A stretch of 64,000 bases of DNA from Paraniabella hibiscisoli (GCF_022512515.1 NZ_JAKWBK010000003.1:496001-560000); one strand, 5' to 3'. Positions 28,082-39,434 are shown, counted from the first letter of the stretch. Numbers and translations are program-made. The notes: a model not told the origin generated them from the sequence alone.

Positions 28082-28783
28082 CTAAACGTTCTGAGTAGCG
28101 CTATTATCTGCAGCAGTATTGTCATTTCTTGCTATCAACCCGGTAAGCTTGCTTTCCAGGTTTATTAAACGGTCCATTTTTTCATGTAGCAACTTTATTT
28201 CGAGCTCGGCTTTTAAATTGATCATATAATCCTTCTTGGCACGCTCCCTGTCTTTTTCTTCCTGCCTGTTTTGGCTCATCATAATTACTGGCGCCTGCAA
28301 CGCAGCAAGGCAGGATAAAATAAGGTTTAAGAGAATAAAAGGGTAAGGATCAAATCCTTTGTTGAGCAATATAAATGCGTTAAATGCAATCCACACTAAA
28401 AGGAATATAATAAAGGAAATAATAAAAGTCCAGCTTCCTCCGAAGGAGGCTACTTTGTCGGCAACTCTCTGCCCCAGTGTAGATTCCGTTTTATTCTCCT
28501 CTTCAATAGCATCGGCCAATATAGTATCTCCGGTTATCGAATCCATCACATTTTTTACCAGGTTTGTATTTTTACCTGTTTGTGCAGACAGTTGGCGGAT
28601 AATATATTTTTCGCGGTAACTTTTCAACTCATTTACTGACAAAAAATGGGCTACTGTGAACTCAGGCATTTCCTGTCTTATCAGATCAATAATCCTGTCA
28701 TTGAGCGAACTGCCAGCTACCTTCTCGGCAACGGGAAACTCTTTTCCTGAAACATCACTGCGAAATGTTTTCATCGTATACAC
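28082..28783 (-). CDS. DUF1003 family membrane protein
   Basis: 233 intact residues (a start at Met4, 28774, is equally possible). A soluble N-terminal half with NDRIIDLIRQEMPEFTVAHF is followed by the DUF1003 core: LGQRVADKVASFGGSWTFI, two membrane helices (IISFIIFLLVWIAFNAFILL; PFILLNLILSCLAALQAPVI) and the signature MMSQNRQEEKDRERA, then a coiled-coil-like tail. Inner-membrane protein of unknown function, common in bacteria. It is convergent with the CHAT operon. Confidence 0.85.
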   Translation of the reverse strand: MYTMKTFRSDVSGKEFPVAEKVAGSSLNDRIIDLIRQEMPEFTVAHFLSVNELKSYREKYIIRQLSAQTGKNTNLVKNVMDSITGDTILADAIEEENKTESTLGQRVADKVASFGGSWTFIISFIIFLLVWIAFNAFILLNKGFDPYPFILLNLILSCLAALQAPVIMMSQNRQEEKDRERAKKDYMINLKAELEIKLLHEKMDRLINLESKLTGLIARNDNTAADNSATQNV

Positions 28784-28815
28784 ATTATAATTTAAGCCCT
28801 TTTATATCCCGGTAA

Positions 28816-29328
28816 CTATACTTTTCCAAATAGCTCCTTCAACTCTTTGGCATCATCGGGTTTCATTTTACCACCCAATATCAGCCTCAGCTGCCTTCTA
28901 CGCATAGCTCCATTGTAGCGTTCCACATCATCTGCTGTTTCAGGTTCGATAGGCTGGGCTGCTTTGGGTTTACTATGCTCATCCAAAGCAACAAAAGTAT
29001 AATAAGCAGTATTGCTTTGATATTTGTGTTGTGTCACCAGGTCTTCTCCCCAAACATCCAGGAATACCTCCATCGAAGAGTTAAAAGCGCGGGTAACGCG
29101 TGCCTCAATGTGCACCGCATTGCCCAATTTAATAGAATTTAAAAAGGATATATTATCTACAGAAGCTGTTACTACGGGTGCATTGCTATGCTTTTGTGCA
29201 GACAATGCTGCAGCAATATCCATCCAGTACATTAACCTGCCCCCCATTAAGTTTCCAAAAACATTCGTATCATTAGGTAGTACCAATTCGGTCATCACGA
29301 TCAGACTATCAGCCGGTTTTTTAACCAT
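28816..29328 (-). CDS. Acyl-CoA thioesterase, hotdog fold
   Basis: 170 intact residues. The hotdog signature is N-terminal: MTELVLPNDTNVFGNLMGGR, then LMYWMDIAAALSAQKHS with the catalytic acidic residue, TASVDNISFLNSIKLG and a strand with AYYTFVALDE. This is the YciA/cytosolic acyl-CoA hydrolase subgroup. It frees fatty acids from CoA in the cytosol; chain-length preference cannot be read from the sequence. It faces the GT39 gene, from which it is separated by about 85 bp. Confidence 0.88.
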   Translation of the reverse strand: MVKKPADSLIVMTELVLPNDTNVFGNLMGGRLMYWMDIAAALSAQKHSNAPVVTASVDNISFLNSIKLGNAVHIEARVTRAFNSSMEVFLDVWGEDLVTQHKYQSNTAYYTFVALDEHSKPKAAQPIEPETADDVERYNGAMRRRQLRLILGGKMKPDDAKELKELFGKV

Positions 29329-29412
29329 TCTATACTTTTTTGCAAATGTAGCTGCAAATTGCAGATTTTTACAGTTGCATTTTATAGGCTACTCAAATAT
29401 CAATAGTTATAC

Positions 29413-31122
29413 ATGAATACAGTACCAGGTATTAAAATCCAGTCAGATGTGGGGCAGGAAAACAAGACATTGTACCTTTTTATGCTGGGTTGGTTTATTA
29501 TAAACGCCCTGCAGGCCTGTTTTTAGGACTGGAGGAGACGAAGCTTATTACTGGCATTTGTCCCAAAATATAGACTGGAGCTATTTTGACCACCCCCGAT
29601 GGTAGCGCTGTTGATCCGGCTCGGAGAAACTTTCGGTCATGGAAGCCTGTTCACACGTTTAGGTACTGTATTAATAACAACTTTCTCTATCGGCATTATT
29701 TACAAAGCCTTGCCGGACTACCTAAAGCATATTAAATGGTATATGCTGATAGCAGCCTCAACACTGCTGGTGAATGTTTATAGTTTTATCACCACACCCG
29801 ATGCCCCGCTCCTGTTTTTTTCCTGTTTGTTTCTGTTAGCTTATAAAAGCTTTCTTAACAAGAGAAGCATTGGCAACAGCATTCTAATGGCTTTTTGTAT
29901 CACCGGCATGTTTTATAGCAAATATCATGGCATCCTGCTTATTTTTTTGTAGTTCTTTCCAATTATAAATTACTTTTCAACAAGTACTTCTGGCTCACTG
30001 TATTAATTACTACCATTCTATTTTTACCGCATATCTACTGGCAGTATCAACATGACTGGCCTAGCTTCCGCTATCATCTGAATGAGCGCCTGGCCAGGCG
30101 TTACCGGATAAACCATACCACTGATTATTTGTCAGGTCAGATCCTGGTATTTGGTCCCTTCATTTCCTTATTATTTTACGCAACCTGCTACAGGCTTAAG
30201 ATCAAAGACCAATTACTCAGAACGCACTTATTCATTTTTGCAGGTACTTTAATTTTCTTTTTGATATCCTCTTTCAAAAACACTGTGGAAGCGCACTGGA
30301 CGCTTATTGCGGCGCCTTCGTTTATGACCTTATTTATGGCGCTTATTGCAAATGGTACAGAAAAATACCAGCGTCTTTTCCGAAAGTTTGCCATCGCTAA
30401 CATTATTATTATACTACTCGCCAGGGTGCTTTTTTAGTACCCCACTCACCATTTACTTTAATCCGCCATTACTACCCCTTCTTTTATGGGAAACAATGGG
30501 CTGAAACCTTGCATAAAGCGGTTGGCGATACTCCGGTAATTTTTGAGAACTCTTATGTATTGCCATCATTGTATACTTACTATTTTCCGGATGCCAAAGC
30601 CCTGGACTACAACACAAAAAGCTATCGAAAAACCAATTACAATCTCGAAAACGATTGTAGGTTAAGTGGCCAAAAAGTATGGCATTATCAAATAACCGGG
30701 GAACACGATTCGGCGCTCACCTATATTGATACCAAATATAATCCGGGACTACTTCATCCAATCGAAAAATTTACTTGTGTCAATGCACTGAAGATCATTC
30801 CGCAACATTTGCCCGAAAAGCTAAAGACTAGCGCTTCATTCCCTATTCAAGTAGAGCTTCAAAATAAATCGGATCAAACCATCACTCTTTATAACGAACT
30901 TGAAATAAATTATGCTTTTTTATTGCTAAGTCCGATTTCATTAATGCAGACAGCAGTTATAAAATTGAAGGCAATATTATTGCTCCCAGACAAAAGACCA
31001 GGATTTCCATTAATTTGAAAACGCCCGATCAGGCAGGCACCTATAAATTACTTTTCTCTATAAAAAACAGGCATTTGCAGGGCAATTTTGCCAGCTCCTT
31101 TTATTCGGTTCAGGTTGAGTAA
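29413..31122 (+). CDS. GT39/ArnT-like glycosyltransferase, several frameshifts
   Basis: One gene of about 570 residues broken at least five times (near 29530, 29597, 29950, 30434, 30920-31010). Restoring one G and one C gives the PMT_2/ArnT hallmarks GLEGDEAYYWHLSQ and DWSYFDHPPMVALLIRLGE. About ten membrane helices follow, then a C-terminal part with IRHYYPFFYG. Such enzymes move a sugar from a polyprenyl phosphate to lipid or protein on the periplasmic face. The C-terminal 150 residues, which look like a periplasmic beta domain, are less typical. The number of breaks is the highest of any functional-looking gene here, so true decay cannot be excluded. Confidence 0.75.
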
Positions 31123-31184
31123 TAATTATTTCGGTAAAACAAGCTTAACCGGCGCTCCTCTGCCTGGTTGCCGGCCAATTTTCG

Positions 31185-31192
31185 TATCTTTG
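31185..31192 (+). promoter_or_regulatory. Promoter -7 element of secA
   Basis: TATCTTTG followed by CGGCC, about 90 nt before the secA ATG. The leader can form a TGTCAAA/TTTGACA hairpin (about 31199-31243). Confidence 0.5.
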
Positions 31193-31282
31193 CGGCCCTG
31201 TCAAATTGTCTGCCTTTGTAATATAAGCACTGTTTTTGACAAGGATATTTCTTTAAAAGATTTTAATTATTAATATATTATC

Positions 31283-34200
31283 ATGTTTGGTTTCTTATCT
31301 AAAATTTTCGGAGGTAGTAAGTCAGAGAAAGACACAAAAAACTTCAACCGGTTATTGAAAAAGTAAATAGCTTTTTCAGTCAATACCAGTCTTTAAGCAA
31401 CGATGAGCTTCGTCATAAAACACAAGAGTTCAAACAGCGTATACAGGATCGTTTGAGCAAAATTGATGAAGAAATCAATACATTAAATGCCAGCGCAGAT
31501 GCATTATCACATGATGCATTATTTGAAAAAGATAATGTTTACAAACAGGTAGATGAGTTAAAGAAAAGTCGTGATAAAGAAATCGAGGTTGTTCTGGAAG
31601 AAATAATGCCGGAAGCTTTTGCCGTAATGAAGGAAACAGCCCGGAGATTTAAAGAAAATGAAAAAGTAGTTTCTAAAGCTACTGATCTTGACAGGCAGTT
31701 AAGCGTTGGAAGTGAATATATAACCATTGATGGCGATAAAGCCATATTTAACAATAGCTGGACTGCTGCCGGCAACACGGTGAACTGGAACATGGTGCAT
31801 TACGATGTGCAGTTAATTGGCGGAGCTGTTTTACATAGCGGTAAAATTGCAGAAATGGCTACCGGTGAGGGTAAAACACTGGTATCTACTTTGCCAGCCT
31901 ACCTGAACGCTTTGGCTGGTGAAGGTGTACACATTGTAACAGTGAACGATTACCTTGCCCGTCGTGACCAGGAATGGAACGGACCTATTTTTGAATGGCT
32001 AGGTTTAAGAGTAGATTGTATAGATAAACACCAGCCTAATACTGCCGCCAGGAGAAATGCTTACCTGGCAGATATCACTTATGGTACCAATAACGAATTT
32101 GGCTTCGATTACCTGCGTGATAACATGGTGCACACAGCCGATGAAATGGTACAGCGCAAACACCATTATGCAATGGTGGATGAGGTAGATAGCGTTTTAA
32201 TTGATGACGCACGTACTCCTTTGATCATAAGCGGTCCTGTTGACAAAGCAGACGATCAGCAGTATCATATTCACAAACCACGCGTACAGCAATTATTTAT
32301 TGAGCAGGAACGCATTGTTAGAAATGCTTTAAACGAAGCGAAGAAATTAATTGAAAAAGGTGAAGACGATCCTAAAACAGGAGGACTTCATTTATTCCGC
32401 GCTTTTAGAGGTTTACCTAAGTACACTCCGCTTATCAAATTCTTGAGCGAGCCCGGCATCAAAGTAAAACTGCAGAAAGCTGAAAACTACTACCTGCAGG
32501 ATCAGGAACGCAATATGCATATCATTGATTCGGAACTGTTGTTCAGGATCGATGAGAAAAACAAATCGGTAGATCTTACAGAAAAAGGTTTAGGTACCAT
32601 TACCCGTTCGGGTGAAGATCCTGAATTCTTCGTGTTACCAGACATTAGTGTAAGTCTTGCCGACATAGAAAAAAGTGATGCCTCATCAGAAGATAAATTA
32701 AGACAGAAAGAGCATATTCTTAACGACTATTCTCAAAAAGCTGATCGTATACACTCTGTACAACAATTACTGAAAGCCTACGCGCTGTTCGAAAAAGACG
32801 TAGAATATGTAGTAATTGATGGTGCTATTAAAATTGTCGACGAACAAACAGGTCGTATCATGGATGGCCGTCGTTATAGTGATGGTTTGCACCAGGCACT
32901 GGAGGCTAAAGAAAATGTGAAGATCGAAGCAGCCACTCAAACCTACGCTACCGTTACCCTTCAAAACTTCTTCCGTATGTATCACAAATTAGGTGGTATG
33001 ACGGGTACAGCAGAAACAGAAGCAGCCGAGCTTTGGAGTATTTATAAACTGGATGTAGTAAACATTCCTACCAATGTTCCTATCATCAGAGATGACAAAC
33101 AGGACCTCGTTTATAAAACCAAGCGTGAGAAATATAAGGCGGTAATTGACGAAATAGAAGTATTACGCAATGCTGGCAGGCCGGTGTTGGTAGGTACTAC
33201 TTCGGTTGAGATAAGTGAGCTTTTAGGCCGTATGCTTCAACAGAAGAAAATTCCGCACAATGTACTCAACGCCAAGCAACACGCGCGTGAAGCGAGCGTG
33301 GTAGCTGAAGCCGGGTTAGCAGGCGCTGTAACCATTGCCACCAACATGGCTGGTCGTGGTACCGACATTAAGCTGGGAGCCGGTGTAAAAGAAGCAGGAG
33401 GTTTAGCCATTATTGGTACGGAGAGACACGAAAGCCGCCGTGTTGACAGGCAGCTTCGTGGTCGTGCAGGCCGCCAGGGTGATCCGGGCAGTTCACAGTT
33501 TTATGTATCGCTTGAGGATGATCTGATGCGTATGTTTGGTAGTGATCGTATTGCTGGCATGATGGATAAGCTGGGATATAAAGAAGGCGATGTAATTCAG
33601 CATAGCATGATCAGCAATTCCATTCAGCGTGCCCAGAAAAAAGTTGAGGAGAATAACTTTGGTATCCGTAAAAGATTGCTGGAGTATGATGATGTAATGA
33701 ACAAACAAAGAAATGCTGTTTACGAAAAAAGAAACCATGCTTTGTTTGGAGAGCGTCTTTCACTGGATATCGACAGTGCGTTTTCTATAGTAGCAGAAAG
33801 CGTAGTAAATTCCTTTAAAGAGCAGGATGACTACGAAGGCTTTAAAATGGCTTGTATTGTAAACTTCGGTATGGACACCGCCATTACTGCCGATGAGTTT
33901 AATGCCACTTCGGAAAATAAACTGATCGATAAATTATACGAAGAAGCTACTCAACGTTATAATCAACACACAGAAGCTATAGGCCTCAAAGCAGTGCCGG
34001 TATTTAAAAATATCCGTACCGCCCAGGGACCTCATATTGAAAATGTTGTGGTACCATTTACAGATGGCCGTAAGGGAATCAACGTACTCGCTCCTTTGGA
34101 TAAAACAGTTGACACCAATGGGCAGGCGCTTGTTTCCAGCATGGAAAAATCTATTACCCTGGCGGTGATAGACGATGCCTGGAAAGAGCATCTGCGTGCC

Positions 34201-34607
34201 ATGGATGATTTAAAGCAAAGCGTACAAACCGCGTACCTGGAACAAAAAGATCCATTAGTAATTTATAAAGTAGAGGCTTTCCAGTTGTTTAACAACATGA
34301 CCACTACTTTAAACAAGGATATCATTTCCTTCCTTACACAAGCCAATTTGCCAGACCAACAGGAAAGCAATGAAATCAAAGAAGGCCGCCAGGAAAAAAC
34401 CGATCTGAGTAAACTAAGTGTTAATAAAGAAGAAATAGATGCAGCCGGCGATGATTATGCCGCTAATGAAAATGACTATTTCGATCCATCAGCACCGCCG
34501 GTAAAACAAGAGCCCGTTCGCGTAGGACCCAAAATCGGCCGAAACGATCCTTGCCCCTGCGGTAGCGGAAAAAATTCAAACAATGCCACGGTAAAGGCGC
34601 AGAATAA
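31283..34607 (+). CDS. secA: Preprotein translocase ATPase SecA, two frameshifts
   Basis: About 1108 residues, the long Bacteroidota form. The gene starts MFGFLSKIFGGSKSEKD at 31283. Key parts: AEMATGEGKTLVSTLPAYL (Walker A), DEVDSVLIDDARTPLI (Walker B), GRGTDIKLG, RHESRRVDRQLRGRAGRQGD, and a C-terminal zinc motif CPCGSGKKFKQCHGK once repaired. Breaks are at the A6 run near 31336 (needs A7) and in the A5 run near 34570 (needs A6), which brings the stop to 34607. It powers export through SecYEG. A terminator follows immediately. Confidence 0.95.
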
Positions 34608-34613
34608 AACTGT

Positions 34614-34643
34614 AAAATCCCTTCGAATTGAAGGGATTTTTTT
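34614..34643 (+). terminator. secA terminator
   Basis: AATCCCTTC pairs with GAAGGGATT around GAATT, followed by seven T. Confidence 0.9.
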
Positions 34644-34691
34644 ATGGAAACCAATGCTGGTATGAATCTGACAATAATATAGTAATAGCCA

Positions 34692-35465
34692 ATGCGGACA
34701 GTAGCTTTAATATACCTTCTTCCCTTTTTGTGGCAATACACTCCCCTTTGTAGTTCCCAGGCATTTGCATCTGCTTACGACACTACCTATTACGATCTCT
34801 GCATTGCATCTGAAAAGGCTGCCCGGGCAACGACCCTGCTTGCCCAAACCCCTAACTATGACAGTGCGGTTATATTGATCAGAAAAGCTCAATTACTCCA
34901 TTATAAAGAACATGTAATATCCTTTGGTAAAGATTCAACCGGGAAGATTATCAACTCACCAATTAGCACAGGTAATATCAGCAGCGGTTATATACCTGAT
35001 ATGAACAATCGGTTTGCAGATATACATATACATACCAACGAACATCCTCCCTCCAGCGGCGACTTATATGGTTTTATCGACCAAATAACAATCGACGCTA
35101 ATTATATCAGATATATAATCACTCCTAAAGGACAAGCGTATGCCCTTGTACTGCTTAGTAAAAAAGACGCGCTACGCTTTAATACTTCTTACACAAGACG
35201 GGCAGGTATCAGCAAAATTCAGGCAGATGGCACTTCGATCAATTATCAGCCTACATTTCCGCAACAATTGGTAGACGAATTCAATGAATTAAGATCATGG
35301 AACGGGATTACTCATGAAACGGCATTGGTCATACTGCTTAAAAAATACAAGATGGGGATAGTATTACTGAAGCAGGACACAAACGGCGCTTATAACGCAC
35401 TTGATGTGCGGGAACAAACGGATCATAAAGGCAATAAAAGCTATCATCTATCCCACTGTCGTTAG
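34692..35465 (+). CDS. Exported protein with JAB/DUF4329-like metal site
   Basis: 257 intact residues with a signal-like N-terminus (VALIYLLPFLWQYTPLCSSQ, cleavage probably near AFASA). In the middle, FADIHIHTNEHPPSSGDLYGF reads as a HxH...SxxD metal site of the JAB/MPN kind, followed by strand IRYIITPKGQAYALVLL, as seen in DUF4329 and similar putative peptidases. The C-terminal third is helical. If the assignment holds it would be a periplasmic metal-dependent isopeptidase or related hydrolase. No neighbour suggests a substrate. The family call is from motif alone. Confidence 0.5.
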   Translation: MRTVALIYLLPFLWQYTPLCSSQAFASAYDTTYYDLCIASEKAARATTLLAQTPNYDSAVILIRKAQLLHYKEHVISFGKDSTGKIINSPISTGNISSGYIPDMNNRFADIHIHTNEHPPSSGDLYGFIDQITIDANYIRYIITPKGQAYALVLLSKKDALRFNTSYTRRAGISKIQADGTSINYQPTFPQQLVDEFNELRSWNGITHETALVILLKKYKMGIVLLKQDTNGAYNALDVREQTDHKGNKSYHLSHCR

Positions 35466-35530
35466 CGAAAAGACCGGATAACACAACACAGGTCCGGTAT
35501 ATTGAAACACCAATTACAACAGATCTGTCG

Positions 35531-35538
35531 TACCTTTG
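35531..35538 (+). promoter_or_regulatory. Promoter -7 element of cydAB
   Basis: TACCTTTG followed by CGGCC, about 38 nt before the cydA ATG. Confidence 0.45.
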
Positions 35539-35575
35539 CGGCCGGTAACTTATTCTTGTCTAAATCCATGCTACT

Positions 35576-36910
35576 ATGGATGATTTTTGGCGGCACGGTC
35601 GCAAATGGCGCTCTCTCTTGGCTTTCACATCATTTTTGCATGTATCGGAATGATCATGCCATTTTTTATGGCTGTATCACATTACAAGTGGTTAAAAACA
35701 GGCGATACAACTTATAAAAATGTAACCAAAGCCTGGAGCCGGGGCGTAGCAATATTCTTCGCAACAGGTGCCGTCTCCGGCACTGTTTTATCTTTTGAAC
35801 TCGGCTTGTTATGGCCAGAGTTTATGAAGCATGCAGGCCCTATTTTCGGTATGCCTTTTTCGCTGGAGGGAACGGCCTTTTTATCGAGGCTATTGCATTA
35901 GGCTTTTATTTATATGGCTGGAACCGCTTCAACAGATGGTTTCATTGGTTCACGGGTGTAGTGGTAGGTCTTAGCGGGTTGGCTTCGGGCATACTTGTAG
36001 TTGCAGCCAATGCCTGGATGAACAGCCCCACAGGTTTTGAATATGTAAACGGGCAGTATATCAACGCCGACCCTATTGCTGCGATGTTTAACGACGCCTG
36101 GCTCTCCCAATCCATACACATGGTACTCGCTGCCACTGTAGCTACCAGCTTTGCTGTAGCGGGTGTACATGCATTAATGATATTAAAAGGAAAGAATGTA
36201 TCCTTTCATACAAAGGCCTTTAGAATTGCGGCTGTATTTGCAGCTGTCAGCGCCATTCTTCAACCGCTTAGTGGCGACTTTTCAGCTAAAGATGTTGCTA
36301 AAAGACAGCCCGCGAAATTGGCGGCTATGGAAGCACATTTTAAAACTGAAGAAAAAGCGGCATTGATCATTGGCGGTGTGCCCGATGAAAAAACAGAAAC
36401 AGTGAAGTATGCCATAAAAATTCCCGGAGCCTTAAGTTTTTTGGCACATGGAGATTTTAATACCGAGGTAACAGGCCTGGACAAAATTCCTAAAAATGAA
36501 CGGCCTCCAGTGGCTGTAGTACACTACTCCTTCCAGGTAATGGTGATGCTGGGTATGGCTATGATGTTGATTGCCCTTTTGTATCTCTTTATTTTATGGA
36601 GAAAGAAAGGCTGGCTCGAAAAAGATGGTTGTTGAAAATGTTCGTACTGGCCATTCCTGCAGGATTTATTGCGGTAGAAGCCGGATGGATGGTTACAGAA
36701 GTGGGACGACAACCCTGGATTATGTATGGCTACATGCGAACGGCCGATGCAGTTACACCCATGCCTGGCATTATATATTCGTTTTATATTTTCACCGCAG
36801 TTTATCTTTCTTTAAGTATTATAGTAATGATGCTTTTGTACAGGCAGGTTAAAATGGTAGGTGTGTTGTATGATGCTCCTGCAGGCGAGTCATTACCCGA
36901 TAACCATTAA
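35576..36910 (+). CDS. cydA: Cytochrome bd ubiquinol oxidase subunit I, three frameshifts
   Basis: About 445 residues from MDDFLAARSQMALSLGFHII. The haem-ligand His lies in SLGFHIIFA and later QSIHMVLAA; GWMVTEVGRQPWIMYGYMRT is the C-terminal signature. Breaks are near 35592, 35882 and 36615 (each a T or A run one base short). With CydB it forms the high-affinity quinol oxidase of the inner membrane, reducing oxygen to water without pumping protons; it is often induced at low oxygen or under nitrosative stress. The short Q-loop form is consistent with the length. cydB follows after 9 nt. Confidence 0.93.
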
Positions 36911-36919
36911 AAGCCTTTT

Positions 36920-37927
36920 ATGATTTATGTAGTGATGGCATATTTATGGGCTTCCGTTTTATTATACGTTTTGATGGGCGGAGCCGATTTTGGCGCCGGC
37001 GTGCTGGAATTTCTATCTACATCAAAAAGTAAAGACCGAACCCGAAAAGTGATGTACAGGGCCATTGGCCCCATCTGGGAGGCTAATCACATGTGGCTGA
37101 TTATTGCCATTGTAATACTTTTTGTGGGCTTCCCGGTTATCTATACCACCATGTCAGTTTATCTGCATATACCCTTAACTATTATGCTGCTCGGTATTAT
37201 TGCCAGGGGAACAGCTTTTACCTTTCGTAATTATGACGCGGTAAAAGACAATATGCAGGTGGTGTACTCCAAAACCTTTATGTACTCCAGCATTATCACT
37301 CCATTATTTTTAGGCATTATAGCGGGTAGTGCCGTTTCTGGGAGAATAGATCCCCAGGCAACTAACTTTTTAGATGCCTATGTTTTCAGCTGGTTATCGC
37401 CATTTCCTGTGGCGGTAGGGATTTTTACGGTTATTATCTGTGGCTTTTTGGCGGCTATATTTATTATTGGAGAAACAAAGTCGGAAGAAGACAAAAAGCG
37501 TTTTGTTACCAAGTCCAAACACATGAGTATTGCGGCGCTGGCAGCCGCTGTCCTTGTATTCATAGCTGCCCAAATGGAAGGCATTCCATTGGCCCATTGG
37601 CTTTTTGGCAATTCAGTAAGTATTATTTGCGTGATACTAGCCATTATATCCCTGGTTTGGATGTGGGCCTCTTTATTTACAAAACAAACAAAATTGATCC
37701 GGGTGATTGCCGGAGCCCAGGTCACCTTACTACTGGTCGCTATCACTTACGAGCATTATCCGGTGCTGGTTAATTTAAAAAATACAGAAGGGTTATCCCT
37801 GTTAACGCAACAAGGAGCGGAAAAAACGATCAGGTCTCTCGGTATAGCCCTGCTTGCCGGAAGTGTTTTAATTTTACCCTCGCTGTTTTACCTGTTATAT
37901 AGTTTTTCCAACCGGACAGAAGAATAG
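36920..37927 (+). CDS. cydB: Cytochrome bd ubiquinol oxidase subunit II
   Basis: 335 intact residues with about eight membrane helices. The N-terminal LMGGADFGAGVLEF and GPIWEANHMWLI are diagnostic for CydB, as is RGTAFTFRNYD. It is the structural partner of CydA in the bd oxidase. It begins 9 nt after cydA, in the same operon. No CydX-like small protein or cydCD transporter is seen next to it; the following gene is 64 nt away and unrelated. Confidence 0.95.
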   Translation: MIYVVMAYLWASVLLYVLMGGADFGAGVLEFLSTSKSKDRTRKVMYRAIGPIWEANHMWLIIAIVILFVGFPVIYTTMSVYLHIPLTIMLLGIIARGTAFTFRNYDAVKDNMQVVYSKTFMYSSIITPLFLGIIAGSAVSGRIDPQATNFLDAYVFSWLSPFPVAVGIFTVIICGFLAAIFIIGETKSEEDKKRFVTKSKHMSIAALAAAVLVFIAAQMEGIPLAHWLFGNSVSIICVILAIISLVWMWASLFTKQTKLIRVIAGAQVTLLLVAITYEHYPVLVNLKNTEGLSLLTQQGAEKTIRSLGIALLAGSVLILPSLFYLLYSFSNRTEE

Positions 37928-37991
37928 CGCTTTAACAAACAATTATTGGAGAGAGCAGTTACCTGCATATAGATAACCCTTACATTTATAT

Positions 37992-38705
37992 ATGATTATC
38001 CGCTATATACTTACCATCTGCCTGCTGATTGCTATACTACCGCTTGCCGCACAAAAAACAGTAAAAGGACGCGTAAACGATTTCACTTACGATACCATTT
38101 CTCCCCTGCCTAAGGCTACCGTAACCAATATCAGTCGTGGCTCATCTGTATCGGCTGACAACAGTGGATATTATTCCATCAACGCCAACGAAAATGACAG
38201 CCTGATCTTTTCTTTTAGCGGATTTATAAGCGATACTGTAAAAGTGCAGGAACAGTTTTTTATATCAGGATATGATGCAGCGCTTATTGAACGGGCTGCG
38301 TTCCTGGCCGGGGTTACGGTGATGGCAGATTACAGGAGAGATTCTATACGCAGAAGACAGGAATATGCCTATGCCTATGAAAAGCCATTGGGAATAACCG
38401 GCGGTCATACACCATCTGCGGGTGCAGGTATTGTCTTAAGTCCTTCTGCTATTTTTTCAAAAGAACGCAAAGCTAATAAGCGATTGAAAACGAGGTTGCT
38501 GAAGCAGGAAGAAGACGCTTATGTTGACTATGTATTTTCGCCCGCCTGGGTGAGCTCATTAACCGGTCTGAAGGATGAAGCGCTGAAATCATTTATGAAC
38601 GAGTACAGACCGTCTTACGAATTTTGCCGCCAACGCAATAAGGGAGAACTTATCACTTATGTTAGTGATAAGTTCAAAGAATTTCAGGCGAAAAACAGGA
38701 AATAA
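37992..38705 (+). CDS. Exported CarboxypepD-reg-like protein
   Basis: 237 intact residues. A signal peptide (YILTICLLIAILPLAA, cleavage before QKTVKG) is followed by a single carboxypeptidase-regulatory-like beta-sandwich (VKGRVNDFTYDTISPLPKAT, SVSADNSGYYSINANENDSL, ISFSGFISDTVKV-like strand), residues 20-95. The C-terminal 140 residues are charged and helical with no barrel. Such proteins occur in Bacteroidota as periplasmic binding modules. The role is unknown. It may be the last gene of the cydAB transcript. Confidence 0.7.
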   Translation: MIIRYILTICLLIAILPLAAQKTVKGRVNDFTYDTISPLPKATVTNISRGSSVSADNSGYYSINANENDSLIFSFSGFISDTVKVQEQFFISGYDAALIERAAFLAGVTVMADYRRDSIRRRQEYAYAYEKPLGITGGHTPSAGAGIVLSPSAIFSKERKANKRLKTRLLKQEEDAYVDYVFSPAWVSSLTGLKDEALKSFMNEYRPSYEFCRQRNKGELITYVSDKFKEFQAKNRK

Positions 38706-38713
38706 GAGCAACA

Positions 38714-38741
38714 AAAAGGTGAGCGCAAGGCTTCACCTTTT
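38714..38741. terminator. Bidirectional terminator
   Basis: AAAAGGTGA (38714-38722) pairs with TCACCTTTT (38733-38741) between two convergent genes. Confidence 0.8.
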
Positions 38742-38768
38742 ATCAAAACATAACCAGAAAACGTTTAT

Positions 38769-39371
38769 TTACTTTTTAATATCTTCTTTAACTTCTTTAG
38801 CTTTATCACCCACTTTCTGCGCTCCCTTTTTAATAGCCTGGCCTACATCCTCAGCTTTTTCTTTGGTTGCATCAGCCGCTTTTTCTACACCTTGTTTAGT
38901 AGCCGCCGCTGCATCTTTTACGCCTTCTTTTGTAGCTTCGTATCCCTTTTCAACAGCATTCCCTGTAGCATCTGCCGCATTGGTTACTCCTCTCTTAGTC
39001 GCATCCCATGCATCTTCCACTGCAGCTCCGGCCCTGTTAAAGAAAATGCCGGTTTTAGTTACCCGCTCTCCATCCTCTAATACAATAGTCCGGCCCTTCT
39101 TATCCACTACTTCGCCATTCTTTTTAATCGTAACGCCATTTTCCAGTACCAGGTCGTTATCAACCGGTACCCAAGCTCCGTTTGTATAAACCACCAGCTG
39201 ACCATCCTTCCTGATGATATCGCCTTCTTTATAATCAGAAAATACTTCTGCAACAGGCAAAGTATCAGTAGGCGCCACAACAATAGAATCTGAAGATGCG
39301 GTATTGTTCGCTTCATTGTTACATGCAACACTGATAGAAGCCACGGCAACTGCGAGTAATAGTTTTTTCAT
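38769..39371 (-). CDS. Lipoprotein with LEA-like amphipathic repeats
   Basis: 200 intact residues. A lipoprotein signal (MKKLLLAVAVASISVAC) is followed by a beta domain of about 65 residues with repeated short strands (EGDIIRKDGQLVVYTNGAW, then GVTIKKNGEVVDKKG), DUF6799-like. Residues 112-200 form imperfect 11-residue repeats rich in Ala, Lys, Glu and Asp (DATKRGVTNAADATGNAV, EATKEGVKDAAAATKQGV), as in LEA and apolipoprotein-type helices. Likely attached to a membrane facing the periplasm; stress protection is suggested by the repeats but is inference. Confidence 0.7.
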   Translation of the reverse strand: MKKLLLAVAVASISVACNNEANNTASSDSIVVAPTDTLPVAEVFSDYKEGDIIRKDGQLVVYTNGAWVPVDNDLVLENGVTIKKNGEVVDKKGRTIVLEDGERVTKTGIFFNRAGAAVEDAWDATKRGVTNAADATGNAVEKGYEATKEGVKDAAAATKQGVEKAADATKEKAEDVGQAIKKGAQKVGDKAKEVKEDIKK

Positions 39372-39434
39372 TTGTTTAAGTTTGGTTCCGGTAATAGGGT
39401 TAACCGGAGTTAGTTAAAAATAAGGAATATATAC

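Noticed and set aside
25151..28783. Three-gene system including DUF1003
   Set aside because: DUF1003 is on the opposite strand, convergent, and common as a stand-alone gene.
29413..31122. Several separate small membrane genes
   Set aside because: The pieces join in order into one ArnT-like protein after adding single bases, so they are one gene.
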